Assembly: GCA_027924585.1 (NCBI GenBank)
Contig: BSBM01000007.1
Span: 7,813,501 to 7,877,500 of the forward strand
Direction: 5' to 3'
DNA: 64,000 nt
Source: Larix kaempferi
Lineage: Eukaryota; Streptophyta; Pinopsida; Pinales; Pinaceae
A program made the translations under genes and the position numbers. The notes under the pieces were generated by a model. That model was given only the letters and a program-made list of their open reading frames with translations, did not search any database and was not told the origin of the DNA. Numbering within the stretch: position 1 is the stretch's first letter; every line of letters starts with the position of its first letter. This document shows positions 23,678-34,337 of the stretch, in pieces.

Positions 23678-23793
23678 ATGCTATATTTTGCTAAGGATCC
23701 TATTGAACGGAATCTCCATAAAGGTGTTTATGGAATACCTTGTTCATGTGGGATGAGGTATATTGGTGAGACGGGTCGCTCCTTAAAAGCCAG
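23678..23793 (+). pseudogene. GIY-YIG endonuclease domain of the PLE, N-terminal half
   Basis: KGVYGIPCSCGMRYIGETGRSLKA shows the signature: G-V-Y near 23,723-23,731, a CxC pair typical of PLE nucleases, and YIGETGRS (23,759-23,782) with the catalytic Arg. The frame is cut after codon Ala-23,791 by a solo LTR. GIY-YIG enzymes nick DNA, and in PLEs this is thought to prime or direct integration. The second half is at 25,552-25,800. Confidence 0.92.
23789..23793. repeat. Target-site duplication GCCAG, left copy
   Basis: GCCAG precedes TGTAGTGTCC and recurs at 25,547-25,551 after GGGACATTACA. The pair brackets the solo LTR. Confidence 0.93.
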
Positions 23794-25546
23794 TGTAGTG
23801 TCCCCTCTATCATACCAGCGTGATAGAGAGGATCACCGTGCTCAGTCCGGGCAATTAGCCCCAAAACGTTTGTATTAAAATCATTGATGCAAAGAACTGT
23901 ATCTATGCATACTATGGAAAAACGACGGTAATCAAATCAATGCTGTTGATCTCTAACACACATTCAAGATTCTGTGACAGCCATGAATTAAAGATCTGTG
24001 CAGAATTATACAAGATCATAAGGAAATGCCTAAACTTTTAAAAACACAGCAGAAGCAAATTCGTTTAATACATCCACATACATTCATAACATTCATCAAA
24101 TGATAATTGCCAATTTACACAAGAGAATACTTATCTCAATAAGGCAGTCCCAAGCAACTGGCTATGCAACTGCAACGTTCCACCCAACCATAGGCCAGTG
24201 TGCTCCTCAATCTCTCAGCACCACTGCCACCCCCGAGCTGGGCATGATCTCTACAAGGAACCAGGGAACAGCAGACTCACACATAGCCAAGCATACACCA
24301 AAATGAGCCAAGCCAATCTACAATTGGGTTTATCAGGCTACTAGGAGATGGAAAGGAAGAGTTGCTAAGCTAGTGAGCTCCAGCACAGAGCCAGGGATAA
24401 CCTTGCAAGATCTATCTAGCTTGGCACCCACAATACCTACACACCCAGCACAAGGAAGTATTCTTTTCACTGCTGTGCAGTCCCTCAAGCCATACCTTCC
24501 CTATCTAGTGGTCTCAGGGTATGCATAGAAGAGTAACCAAAGCCCTCTTGATCTTTTTGAGAGGTTGTCTCCCCCACTAGGTTTATCAAGCCACTTCTAT
24601 CCACTACCACTCCAACACTTCAGCTCACAGGCTCAAACCAAGAACAAGGATGCACATAACAGCAGAACCCCACTTGCTAGGCATGAGGAAAATGTTTTCC
24701 ACAGTGGAATGCATGAGATGGGGTTTCAACTAACCCAGAAAAACATGGGAACCCACAAAAACGAAATGGGAAGTTGGTGAACAACCCAGGAAGCCAAATC
24801 CGTTTTTAGAAAAACGTCCTTGGACATTCAGGGGCAAAAACGACCTCCCTACAGTCCTCAAAACGTGGCCCTCCCTCTCCCAGCTGTTATATACTGCAAA
24901 AACGACTCCCAGGCATGGAAAAATGCAGTATTTAGATGAAAAACGTAAATGGAAAGAGCCCAGCTAACTACAATTGCGTGAATGAATGAAGACTGCCCAT
25001 TCCCCATGGCTTTGGGCACCATGGATTTGGGCACCATTTCGTGGGTGGTTTCTTGCCCCACAAGCAAAAACACGATTTTCCAAGTTGATGGCTTGCCCAT
25101 GCACGAAAATGGCTTGCCCATACTCTTTCATTCCCAAGGCATTAACTACCTTAACCAATTTCTTGGAAAAATTAAATGATTGGGTACATGAGACAAAATG
25201 GGTAGTTGGTGGTTTATGGGTTTCCCCATTGACACATGGATTAATACCATTGGCTCAAGGTTTGAATAATTTCCCTCCCTTTTCCTTGTAGAGTCATGCC
25301 CCATCTCTTTTGTTGCATTGCATAGCCGGTTGTGGGTTTTTCCATTAAAATTCGTATTTACATGGTGTCTTATTTACATTGTGCCCATCTTGCACAAGAA
25401 CCATGGGCATCTATTTTTTTAATTGCCGATTCATGAAACGCTAAATCAATGGTGGGGCCTTGGCCTTGAGCTCCTCACCATGATTAATTACAATATTTAC
25501 ATCATTTATGGTTTAATACAAAGGGGGTCAAAATGGGGACATTACA
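23794..25546. mobile_element. Solo LTR (1,753 bp) inserted in the GIY-YIG domain
   Basis: It starts TGTAGTGTCCC and ends GGGACATTACA, giving near-perfect inverted ends, and is flanked by GCCAG on both sides. There is no primer-binding site, polypurine tract or pol motif inside. It is therefore best explained as a single LTR left by LTR-LTR recombination. Open stretches inside (24,565-24,780 and 24,986-25,291) have no recognisable domain. A repetitive low-complexity stretch of TGGGCACCAT/GCTTGCCCA type lies at 24,990-25,130. Orientation is unknown. Confidence 0.9.
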
Positions 25547-25551
25547 GCCAG

Positions 25552-25800
25552 GATAAAAGAACACATGGTAGAAATAAAGCACGGGAGAACCAAACAATCC
25601 CCTGTAGCTGAACACTATCATGACACTAAACATCATATGTGCTTTGAGGATACATAAGTCCTTGCAACTATCCCTCACCACTACAAAAGGAAAATACGGG
25701 AAGCCCTGGAAATTGAGAAATGCAAGAACAATTTTAACCGAGATGACGGTCTAAAATTAAAGGAATCTTGAAAACCTGTAGTCCACATCCTTATGAATAA
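25552..25800 (+). pseudogene. GIY-YIG endonuclease domain of the PLE, C-terminal half
   Basis: The frame resumes in register after the duplicated GCCAG as IKEHMVEIKHGR, then SPVAEHYHDTKHH (the conserved AEH..(D/T)..H segment) and REALEIEKCKNNFNRDDGLKLKES, ending in a W-to-stop change (TGA). A TAA after CFEDT also breaks it. The conserved catalytic Glu is expected in this half; REALEIEK fits. Together with 23,678-23,793 this forms a complete but dead nuclease domain. Confidence 0.9.
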
Positions 25801-25803
25801 CCC

Positions 25804-25986
25804 TACGTCTTCAATAAGGAGGCCGACGTGACCCATTATTAGCATTGGAAGCTTTCCATGTATTAATAAACCTCTCCAATAGCTAAAATCGTGAGTCTAT
25901 TACTCCTGATGATGGACCTGCTTGTGGGTTTGAAACATTCAGTATCTTCAACTCTTCTACTGCAGATCTCCTATTTTATAAATATT
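25804..25986 (+). repeat. Right terminal direct repeat (pseudo-LTR) of the PLE, 183 bp
   Basis: It is a near-identical copy of 21,518-21,700, in the same orientation, beginning right after the GIY-YIG frame. The CTGATGA (25,906-25,912) and GAAAC (25,932-25,936) blocks are unchanged, while helix II shows C-to-U in GGACCU, which keeps pairing with GGGUUU as G-U, and a changed loop. Confidence 0.92.
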
Positions 25987-26889
25987 AATTAATTTAAATT
26001 TAGATTATAAACAAAAATAATGTCAATTCTTTTAAAATTAACTTTATTATATTAGTTAAATGTATTACAACTTTTATTATTCGTAATGTATTACCTTGTA
26101 ATCCATTATATAATATTCTTATTGAAGATGTGTTTTGAATACTTAATTTTTAATATTTTGAAACTTAGAATATAACTAAAAAAACCTTTATTAAAAATAT
26201 TGATAACTTAATATTTTAATTAAATATATATATTACAATTTTTATGTTAAAATCTTTAACATTACTGATGCTTATCAATAGTTTGTAACAATATGTTACT
26301 TAAAATGTGTTTTGATTACTTAACTTAAATATTTCGAGCACAAGAAAATAACAATTAATTTTTCATTAAAATTTTTATTTATAATTAATTGATATTTGTC
26401 TTTTTATTAAAAGTAAACTGAGAGTATGTAATAATTATTAATATTTTAATTAAAAAAATTATAATCTATAATATTTTTTAAACTCATAATTTACATTCTA
26501 TAAATTTATATGGCTATAAACTTGATAGCTTACTAGTTTTCCTGAACAATGATAAATATAAGAATAAGAGAATAACAAAGTAGGGAAAAATGGATTAATT
26601 TGTTGTGTTGACCAAATGGATATCCCATTGTTTGTTATATTATATTAGAATAATTTTAGTAAAAACACTGTTTTATAACAAAATTGTTTTGGATTTCCAT
26701 ACACAAATTACCAATATGGCAAACTTATGTTACTATTATATATATATAGAGCATATGCACAAGAATGTGATTAACTTCCTCGATTTATTTATATACTTAG
26801 ACATAAAAGGTACTGGAAAAACATAACTAACATCTTAGTGATCATGATGATGATTAACTTCGAGTGAGACCAATTTTGGTCTATTGGGC
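25987..26889. other. Very A/T-rich sequence without a recognisable gene
   Basis: Runs of AATAATTAT-type sequence follow the PLE repeat. The open stretch at 26,605-26,826 has no motif. I see no defined repeat or element boundary. Confidence 0.5.
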
Positions 26890-27930
26890 CGTAAGAAGGT
26901 TATTACTTGGTTTTCTTTAAATGTTTGTTCTTATGCTCAAAAAGCTTAAAAAGAAGTCTTCTAAGATCACTATAGTTTTGGCAAGTGAGAAGGTTAGAAA
27001 AATGTGTATTGTAGAAAATACTTTGAAACTTATATCTAATGTGGGTGTAAGCAAGACACTCTAAGAGAAAGTGATTTTCATCCTCAACTCTCATAGACTC
27101 ACAAATATTTCAAACCCTTTCCTCCCATGGAGTTTCGGGAATAGACCAACGCCATGTTTCTCTATGGATCTCATGAGAGTTCATTCTAATCTTGGCTATA
27201 TTCATTTTCTTCTTTAAACTAGTTACTATCGAGAGATAATTTTGATCTTCCAAATTAGGCTTAATGAGCTCCTTCTAGTATCTTAGTTTTCTCTTAATCA
27301 CTAAATTTTCCTCGCACCACAATTTCTCTTTAAAAACTTAGAAGAAATAATATTTTTGACACAATCAATATTCTCCAAACTGTCATTTTCATCAATTCCC
27401 CAATGGTCTAACCAAGCCATCGTATCTTTACACTAACTCCACTTGAGGCATAATTGGTTTTGACTTGAATTTAATGAAATTTTAGGAAGTCTCTCATTTT
27501 CGATGTTATTTATCTTGTGCTTTTATATCGAGTAGCTAGTCATAGCCATGCTATTGATGGGGGAAAGAACCACTTCTAAGAGGAGAATAGGATAAGGTGT
27601 GTTGCTTTTAATTTTGAGGTTATAAGTTATAAACTGCTTCTAGATTTGCTCAATCTTTCTCCAAAAAACTCCTGAAATGTTGCACCCCCAATACTTCACA
27701 ACTGTATAAGATAACGGGGATGACAAGATTTTAAAAGAGAAACTTCTTTTTATCCCACATGACTAGGTTGGATGATCTACAATTATTTTCAAGACCAAAA
27801 TAAGCTTTTTATCCTCCATTAATCATTTTCTCAATGTTGTGGTTTGAATTGAGCTTGTGATGAATATCAATTCCAAGATACTTGTAAGAAGTCACTTCCT
27901 CCAATTTACTTGTAATTGTAATACCATGTT
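26890..27930 (-). mobile_element. Non-LTR retrotransposon (LINE) 3' remnant
   Basis: Read leftward, the conceptual product has KLEEVTSYKYLGIDIHHKLN, FLF-stop-NLVIPVILYSCEVLG, PLRSGSFPINSMAM and finally ETPWEERVCNICESMRVEDENHFLLECLAY. The YLGI.I, VILY.CE.WG and C..C...EDE.HFLL.C motifs are typical of the RT thumb to zinc-finger tail of LINEs. Several stops and frame changes are present. There is no EN or RT palm. At its 5' side it abuts a gypsy integrase fragment on the same strand near 27,930. Confidence 0.75.
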
Positions 27931-28165
27931 GTAGGATTTCTTGAAGAAGCTAGAACCTTAATTTAACATTATGTCAAGAGGTAGCCCAAAATCAAACCAG
28001 ACCTAGGAAAAGAATATTGCTACTACTTGTTCATTTGAGATAGTCTTGCTAAAATCGATAAAGGTAACCACATTGGAGAATCTATAGATCATAACAAAGA
28101 AGTAGTCATATTTTTCAAATGCCGTGGAAAGGCCATTTGAAAAAAATAGTTTGAAAGACTCCCAA
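27930..28165 (-). pseudogene. Ty3/gypsy integrase core fragment
   Basis: The conceptual product AFEKYDYFFVMIYRFSNVV then FSKTISNEQVVAIFF and FDFGLPLDIMLN follows the chromovirus-type integrase core pattern (F(D/Y)..FVVVDRFSK......TIS...VA..FF.....FGLP..IVSDR). The first catalytic Asp position reads Y (MIYRFSN for VVDRFSK) and the second Asp reads N (IMLN for IVSD), so activity was lost. The frame is broken after SSFFKKS. Confidence 0.75.
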
Positions 28166-28739
28166 GGACGAGACAAAATCGTTTGAAATAGGCGCCCCTA
28201 CTTTCTATCTTCAAGTTTTATATGGATTCTCATAGCACACTGTCTAAAAAAATATACCACCTGCAAGCTATCTATGGTCAAAATAAATTATGTTGGAGAT
28301 GTTGCAGAGTTTTTTTCTTTCCAAAGTGTCTTCTATATGAGGAAGCATGGCATTCTAAAATAAGTTTTAGGTGGTACAAATGGTTGGTCATACATCATTT
28401 GTTGAGCTTGTACAACCAAATGTCTTGCTCTGGATAATTTAAGAAGGCTGTTGATTCACTTTAGTACGATGATGTATTGCATATGGGATGGGACAAAAAA
28501 AGGTATGAAGCATAGAGTTATTTCTAGTCTTAATAAGAACCACAACACAAATCCAAAATATGTAAAACCTAAGTTCCAAAATATGTAATACCTAAGTTGT
28601 AGAATGACTCAACAACCTTGTTTGAATTACTTTTCTTATATTTGATATCCAGCTGGAATTGTTTGGTGTATGAGGCTAATTTAAGAACGGTTGTTAATTT
28701 ATTTTAGATGAAGAATTTCAAAATATCAATGGGTGATGG
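28166..28739. other. Decayed interior of the minus-strand gypsy remnant
   Basis: It lies between the RNase H and integrase pieces and should hold the zinc-binding integrase N-terminus, but I cannot read one. A 21-bp doublet CCAAAATATGTAA..ACCTAAGTT occurs at about 28,552-28,600. The plus-strand open stretch 28,222-28,437 has no motif. Confidence 0.4.
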
Positions 28740-28990
28740 TTTATGTGTAAAATCATTTCCTTCCACAATATATACTAACAACACTAGTTCTTCAACCACT
28801 AGTTCTTCAAAGCTGGGTTGAGGGTGTAAATTCCTTATCATAAGCATTGTAGTTTAATTTTTCTCCAATCAAGGTCTTCGAATGACATGTCACGGAGGGA
28901 CTTCCATCTTAAATTACTTCTCATGTGGCATTATAACAAGTGTTAGTTTCAATTTCAAAAGGATATTGTAGATCCACGAGTTGCAATATT
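28740..28990 (-). pseudogene. Ty3/gypsy RNase H fragment
   Basis: The conceptual product PFEIETNTCYNAT then SPSVTCHSKTLIGEKLNYNAYDKEF matches the gypsy RNase H start (PF.LETDAS..A.GAVL...G.P..YHSK.L...E.NY..YDKE). The first catalytic Asp reads N. Several stops are present. Confidence 0.75.
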
Positions 28991-29269
28991 AGATTTGAAG
29001 AGTAATTTTAAGTTTTTTGAAAATCTCCTTAGTTACAATGGATCATGTGGAAGTATGATGATGTGAAAGTTGATGCTATGGTCACTTCATTTGGAATAAG
29101 TGTGGAATGCAATGCCTATAAAAACCGATACCACCAAGGAAATTCTATAATTCCACTAATAAAGTTGGAATTGATTAAGAGGAGAGGACTTGCACTTTGG
29201 AAATACCCCAACAAGTTACATATCTCCATATCATAAAGCCATGCTATTAATCAATTATTTGGCCAGAAA

Positions 29270-29870
29270 TGGTTCTTTTTGATTTGATCTATAGTTTTTA
29301 AAACCCGCATAAGATCCATGACCATATAAATGTATTGCATATGTTCATCCTAGGTGTCACTAAATGTAGGATTATCATCCAAACTTATCACAACAAACTA
29401 CTCAAAATATGAATGAAAAATATCATTGTTCAACCTCATAAAGGTGGCAAGGGAATTGGTGCTGTTGAAAGGTATCTATCAACTATTAATTGTGGCCAAA
29501 CATGGTTTTAATGATCATATTCTAGGTGACCCACTAAAGTTATGTACATCTAGTGACAACTTATAGTTATGTCCAACTTGGTGAAGAATTGTCACCTTTT
29601 AGATGGTACCACAAATCATGAATCCAAGTTAAAGGGTACCATTTTTTTACAATGATATTACATATATCATGATAGTCAATTACTATCCACCATTCCTCTA
29701 GTTAGTTGTTTGGATAATAAAGGAAGGTGATTTGCATGTGGACGAGCTATGCTGGACTTGGCCATTTTCATAAAGATTCAAAATCTAGCGTTCCATCTAT
29801 GTGGCTTCTTTGAGTGAAAGGTGATATGCAAGGGCATTTAGGAGAGAGCCACCAAGTATACTATAAATAG
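29270..29870 (-). pseudogene. Ty3/gypsy reverse transcriptase fragment
   Basis: Leftward frames show AYHLSLKEAT, LNLYENGQVQHSSS, then KKWYPLTWIHDLWYHLKGDN, FFTKLDITISCH, NNDIFHSYFE, FVVISLDDNPTFSDT and DEHMQYIYMVMDLMRVL. This is the order of a gypsy RT from the PYR.S..E segment to the FLDD box (here SLDD). Frames shift at least twice. The RT, RNase H and integrase pieces on this strand are collinear and belong to one old element. Confidence 0.78.
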
Positions 29871-31204
29871 GGTGTCCAATGACACAATGAGTAGGGGATA
29901 TATAATACCCATGGATGTCAAAACAAAATATTTGGCTAAGTTATTTATCTATTTGACACATAAAAATTGTGATTTAGAAGTATTGTGTACTTGAACATAT
30001 AATATGCTATGATGGATACTACCTTATGCTTAGGTTTTGTGGGCATACCAGAGAAAAGAGAGGTCCTCATATTTATAGGGGAAAATCAAACTGGAATAAA
30101 TAAATAAAAGAATAAATGAAAGAAAACAAAAATTTACAATTCATAAAATTGGAAAGTCACCCTCTAGAAACATAACTATTGTGAGAGGTGTCACTCTCTA
30201 AAAGAATTGCTAAAAATAGAAACACCTCCTATACAAAAAAAAATGAGAAATATAAGGGGTTGTTTAGAGAAAAGAGATTGAACAAAGAGAATTCAACCTC
30301 TAAACAACAAACAAAAAAGAAATAAATAAATAATGAACTAAAATTCAAGAGTAAACAAAAAGCAAGAATGAATAGAAATCCGTAATGAGCAACAATGAAG
30401 AATTAAAGGTGATATGATAGATGCTTGATATCTAGGTTCACATGATTAAGGTCCAAATTCAGTCATGGTTCAGAAATATCTATGGCCATAGAGTGCGAGC
30501 ACTAGATGTGTTGACATAGGAGGAATTCCTCTATACCAGTTGGCAACAGGTATCCCTGGGTATTGTTTGAAAGATGTATTTCCTATTGGTGTCGCAAGAG
30601 TGTTATCTATTGTTTTTGGTAGGAGTATTGGATGGATGTTTTAGCATAAGCAATACTTGTATAAATGAACCGTGAAGACTTGTAAAACAAACATTGGATA
30701 GCTAGTGACTTGATAGATAAATCCATATGTAAATTTATGCTGTGAGTACTTGTACAATGTAATGTGAAATCCAAATGGTCATGAGTCTTGTAGTTGATGA
30801 ACACTAGGTCTAAGAGTTAAATATATAACAATCCCAAGAAAGACTAAAACTGAACCCTAGAGAGACCAAGACCTAGCTTGGAGGTGACTATGTGAAAATA
30901 GAAAGATTAACTATTTTCCATAGTCTATGGAGCCCACCAGTTGTTGTAGAAGAGGATTCAAAGATAGAACATATAAGTATAACGACCTTGGTTCTGTGTA
31001 TGTATTTTCAACTTACAAATATTCTAGTTTTGAATCTAGGTAATGCATGCTAAGTACTATACTTTAAGCATATTCTTTTATCCTTCATGTGAATTATTGC
31101 ATAAAAGATTGACAATAGAAAGTGTGTATGAACTAGTGTGTTAAGATATTCATAGACCAAGGATTGTAATGAACATGGATGTGAATAGTAGAATTTGTAG
31201 ACCT
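29871..31204. other. No recognisable gene
   Basis: It is A/T-rich with low-complexity AAATAAAT runs at about 30,095-30,350. The open stretch on the minus strand at 30,607-30,804 has no motif. It may be the 5' part (gag, leader) of the minus-strand gypsy remnant, but I cannot support that. Confidence 0.4.
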
Positions 31205-31556
31205 TATTACGATGAATTATAGTATTGTGATCTTAATGCTATAGTAGCAATTCTAGTATTTGTTACATTGAATTACAGTATTGTGGTCTTAATGCTACAA
31301 TAGTAATTGTAGTATTTGTTAAATTGAATTACAATATTTTTATCTTAATGCTATAGGAGTTATTGTAGTATTTGTTACATTGAATTACAATATTGTGATC
31401 TTAATTTTACAATATTAATTGTAGTATTTGTTACATTGAATTATAGTATTGTGATCTTAATGTTATATTAGTAATTGTAGCATTTGTTACATTGAATTAC
31501 ATTATTTTGATCAAAATGTTACAATAGTGATTGTATTGTCTATCACATTGAAATAA
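31205..31556 (+). repeat. Minisatellite, 56-bp unit, about 6.3 copies
   Basis: The landmark TTGTTACATTGAATTA recurs at exactly 56-bp spacing (31,205; 31,261; 31,317; 31,373; 31,429; 31,485; 31,541). Each unit carries TATTGTGATCTTAATG and TAATTGTAGTATTTG. Copies differ by several substitutions but no length change. Confidence 0.93.
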
Positions 31557-32111
31557 AAATACAAATTGAAGAAATGTTGGATTTCCATCCTATAGGATAC
31601 AAAGTCTTTCATAGCAATTGTATTGTTGTAAATCTACAACAAAATACAAAAAAGGGGATTGAATCCATATTACTTATTAACTATTGTAGTAAGTTACAAA
31701 TTGTCATTCTATAAATTCTATTGTATGGGGGCATGTAGGGTTCTAGATCCTATGTCTCTATCTATCGTTAATGAGAAAGTAACAAGTTATATTATGTTTT
31801 AAGTATAATGATTATGATTCCTTCTAAGTTCTGGTAGCTCTAGTGCCAAGTAGTGCAAGCAAAGAATTCATGAAAGAAGTATGGTAATGCTACATGGTGA
31901 GGTTGGAAAAAGAGCCTCCCCTCCACCAAATAAAACCCTACAATATATTTAATATTAAAGATTGAAGAAAATATTGACCATCCCTATCTAGGGAAAAATG
32001 ATCTATAGTAAGAAGAAATGACTATGGAAGAGTCTTAACAATGTTTTTACCAGTCCATGTGTAAATAATGGAAAATGTCTAAATCTTATTCTACAAGAAT
32101 GACCTAGGGTC
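31557..32111. other. Leader-like sequence before a copia gag
   Basis: No ORF or primer-binding site is recognisable. It probably contains the 5' untranslated region of the copia element whose gag starts at 32,112, but no LTR boundary is visible. Confidence 0.35.
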
Positions 32112-32460
32112 TTGGGGAAGATTGAACCCCTCATCACAATAATATTAATAAATAATCTTGGAAGGGAAAAGAAGTCCACAGTGTCCACATACAAGACAAC
32201 CAATCTAGATCTGAAGATGGAATGTGTTAATGATTTGTGGATGGTAGTATTGAATGGTTTGAAGAACCAAAATCAAGGAGCCTATCAGGCCATGTCAAAA
32301 AATCAAAAAGAGAACTTATTAGCAGACAAAAGGAATAATGCAACAACATTGTGTCTCATTCAACAAGCTATGAATGAGAATATTTGCCTAAAATTGCAGT
32401 AGCCAAAACAACCAAAGAGGATTGGGATATTTTAAATATAACTTTTGGTGTAAGGGGGAG
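32112..32460 (+). pseudogene. Ty1/copia gag fragment
   Basis: MECVNDLWMVVLNGL, KRNNATTLCLIQQAMNENICLKL and then, after a frameshift near 32,390, VAKTTKEDWDILNITFGV follow the copia Gag core (D..A...I...........A.TAKEAWD.L...Y.G). The usual continuation with the Gag helices and CCHC knuckle is absent. Instead the frame leads into an acidic ORF. The present product would be truncated. Confidence 0.75.
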
Positions 32461-33620
32461 TAGTCATGATGAGACATCGATAGTTGTAGAATATGATGAT
32501 GTTGTTATGGAATCTGCAGAAGCAAAGAAGAATAAAGAAATTGAAAATTGTGACTCCCACAATACAGAGGTAAATGTGGATGAAAATGACAAAGAAGTTG
32601 ATAGCCTCATTGTTGAAGTAGAGGCTTGTATAGTTGATAAAGATGCAATTGAGATAGTTGTAGGACAACCAGTAAAGGCTAAGGGAGAAACTAAATACAA
32701 ATAAGAAGAGCTTGTGAAGGCCAAGCCCATGAGGGAAAATTATGTTCATAACAATTCTATTGTTTGTGAATGTGTAAGCACAAAAACAAATCATCCAAAA
32801 GCTGAGAAAGAAAATGAAGATGATGAAGACTGTAGTTTTATTGTAGATTTTGAAAAAAAAATAGTTCAAGAAGAATGCATCCAAGATGATGCACAAGTTG
32901 AAGAAAATGATAACATTTCTTTTTTTATTTTAATTTGAATCTCATTGAAGAATGGCTTGAAAATCCAAACTATGTTGAAGTGGACTGCATTGTAGTTGCA
33001 TGTGTTAGAAGTTTAGTAGAAGGCAAAACTAAAGTTGCAACGTTGAACATAAATATGAATAATGAATCAAGTGTTGATGACGACATTGATGTTGAAGAAA
33101 AGGATAAGACAAATCAAGTATTATGTATAGAAGCTAACGAAGAGCTAGTAGAGAAAAATGAAAAGAATATATTTAATAATCTAAAAAATGTTTCTAAGTG
33201 TGCAAGTGGTGAAATTAACAATCAACCAGCAACAACTGAAGAAAAGAAGGAAGAGCACTCAGCCACAGTGCCAATAAATTATGATGATGAAATAAGGTTT
33301 CTTGAAAATTTGCTTGAAAAGCCTAGGTATATCGTGGAAGAAAATATTGTAGCTGAAGTTGAAACATTTATGCGTGTTTATGAGAAGGAAGAACTCAATG
33401 TTCAGAACAATTGGATGAACATTTTGAGAAATTGAGCCTCGAAGAAATGAGGTATTATTATCAGCTCATGATATGGAAAGATTCTAATGTGAAAATTGAT
33501 GTTGAAATGTAAGAAAATTATGTTTATGGTTTATTTGACTCTGATTATGCAAGTATTGCAGTTAAAATTTATAAATCTAATGTTGAAGCATATCAATATG
33601 GCATGGAAATAAAGTCTAAA
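32461..33620 (+). pseudogene. Acidic ORF fused downstream of copia gag (unknown)
   Basis: One frame runs on from the gag fragment to 32,938 with a single TAA (32,702). It then shifts by one base into 32,935-33,435, and again near 33,420 into ...EKLSLEEMRYYYQLMIWKDS... as far as about 33,620. Composition is very rich in Glu, Asp, Asn, Lys and Val, with almost no Pro, so it may be largely helical or coiled. Two internal segments look alike: EEWLENPNYVEVDCIVVACV (near 32,945) and ENLLEKPRYIVEENIVAEVE (near 33,300), suggesting internal duplication. I do not recognise the family. It could be an element-specific extra ORF or a captured host exon. Confidence 0.55.
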
Positions 33621-33935
33621 GAACTTGAGAAAATATAGAGAAGGAAGAAAAATGTGAAAATAAAGATAAAGAACTTTAGAAAAATTAACCAATATAATTT
33701 CTGGAGTAAAAGGAAAAAGAAATCAAATCATGCAAGGTGCATAGGATAATCTATGCCAATCTGCAACAAATTTTGAAGTATTTTGTGATTGTAATACTGA
33801 CTAAGACTAAGACCAACATGCATCAAATTTATGAATTTTTTTGAGTCAAAATACCATAGAGGCTTGTTGAAGCATGTAAGTAGGTGTTAGTGTTCATGTA
33901 AAATTTGTAATTATTATAGCATACTATGGTAAGAA

Positions 33936-33946
33936 TTAAGGGGGAG
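33936..33946 (+). promoter_or_regulatory. Polypurine tract of the copia-like element
   Basis: The AAGGGGGAG-type run (TTAAGGGGGAG) is immediately followed by TGTCAGAATATG, the usual arrangement at a copia 3' LTR. Confidence 0.6.
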
Positions 33947-34337
33947 TGTCAGAATATGTAATTCCTCTTCCCGTCAATGTCAGAATGGGTAGCTAAAGAG
34001 TTGATGTAGTAGATGTAACCTTGTAAGGTCTGAGTAGACTGGTTATACATAGTAGAGCCTCTAGATAAGGCCCGACTTCTCAAGATGAGAAGCATATAAA
34101 CATGACCTAGTAGTATTAATACATTTGCATGTAAAGCGTTTCTATAGGTGATTGGAGTGAGGTTGATATAGAGAGAGCTTTGCACTCATGATTCTGGTGT
34201 TTTGAAAGCTGTAGATCTGTGCACTGATATTTTCTTGAATATTGTTTTTCTCCCCAATTCCAACAAATTCTCCTCTTCCTCCCTCATGAATGTCGTCCCA
34301 TGCTAGGGTTGCTCCAATCAAGTCCTGCATTATAATG
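33947..34337 (+). repeat. Possible copia 3' LTR
   Basis: It starts TGTCAGAATATG directly after the polypurine tract. The end is uncertain; GAGTCAACA near 34,337 would give TG...CA. No 5' copy is found in the window, so the boundaries cannot be verified. Confidence 0.35.

Larger units (their letters stand above)
21518..25986 (+). mobile_element. Penelope-like retroelement (PLE) with GIY-YIG endonuclease, interrupted by a solo LTR
   Basis: A single degenerate coding frame for a Penelope-type RT followed by a GIY-YIG domain is bracketed by 183-bp direct repeats (21,518-21,700 and 25,804-25,986). PLEs are neither LTR nor LINE elements: their RT is close to telomerase and they carry a GIY-YIG nuclease in place of an integrase or APE. 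In plants, GIY-YIG PLEs are known mainly from conifers, where transfer from arthropods has been proposed. Without the 1.75-kb solo LTR inside GIY-YIG the element would be about 2.7 kb, short of a full PLE, so the 5' part may be truncated. Stops in several places make it inactive. Confidence 0.88.

Noticed and set aside
32432-32896. Minus-strand open frame of hydrophobic residues opposite the acidic ORF
   Set aside because: Complement of Glu/Asp/Lys-rich codons gives Phe/Ile/Leu-rich sequence; not a membrane protein.
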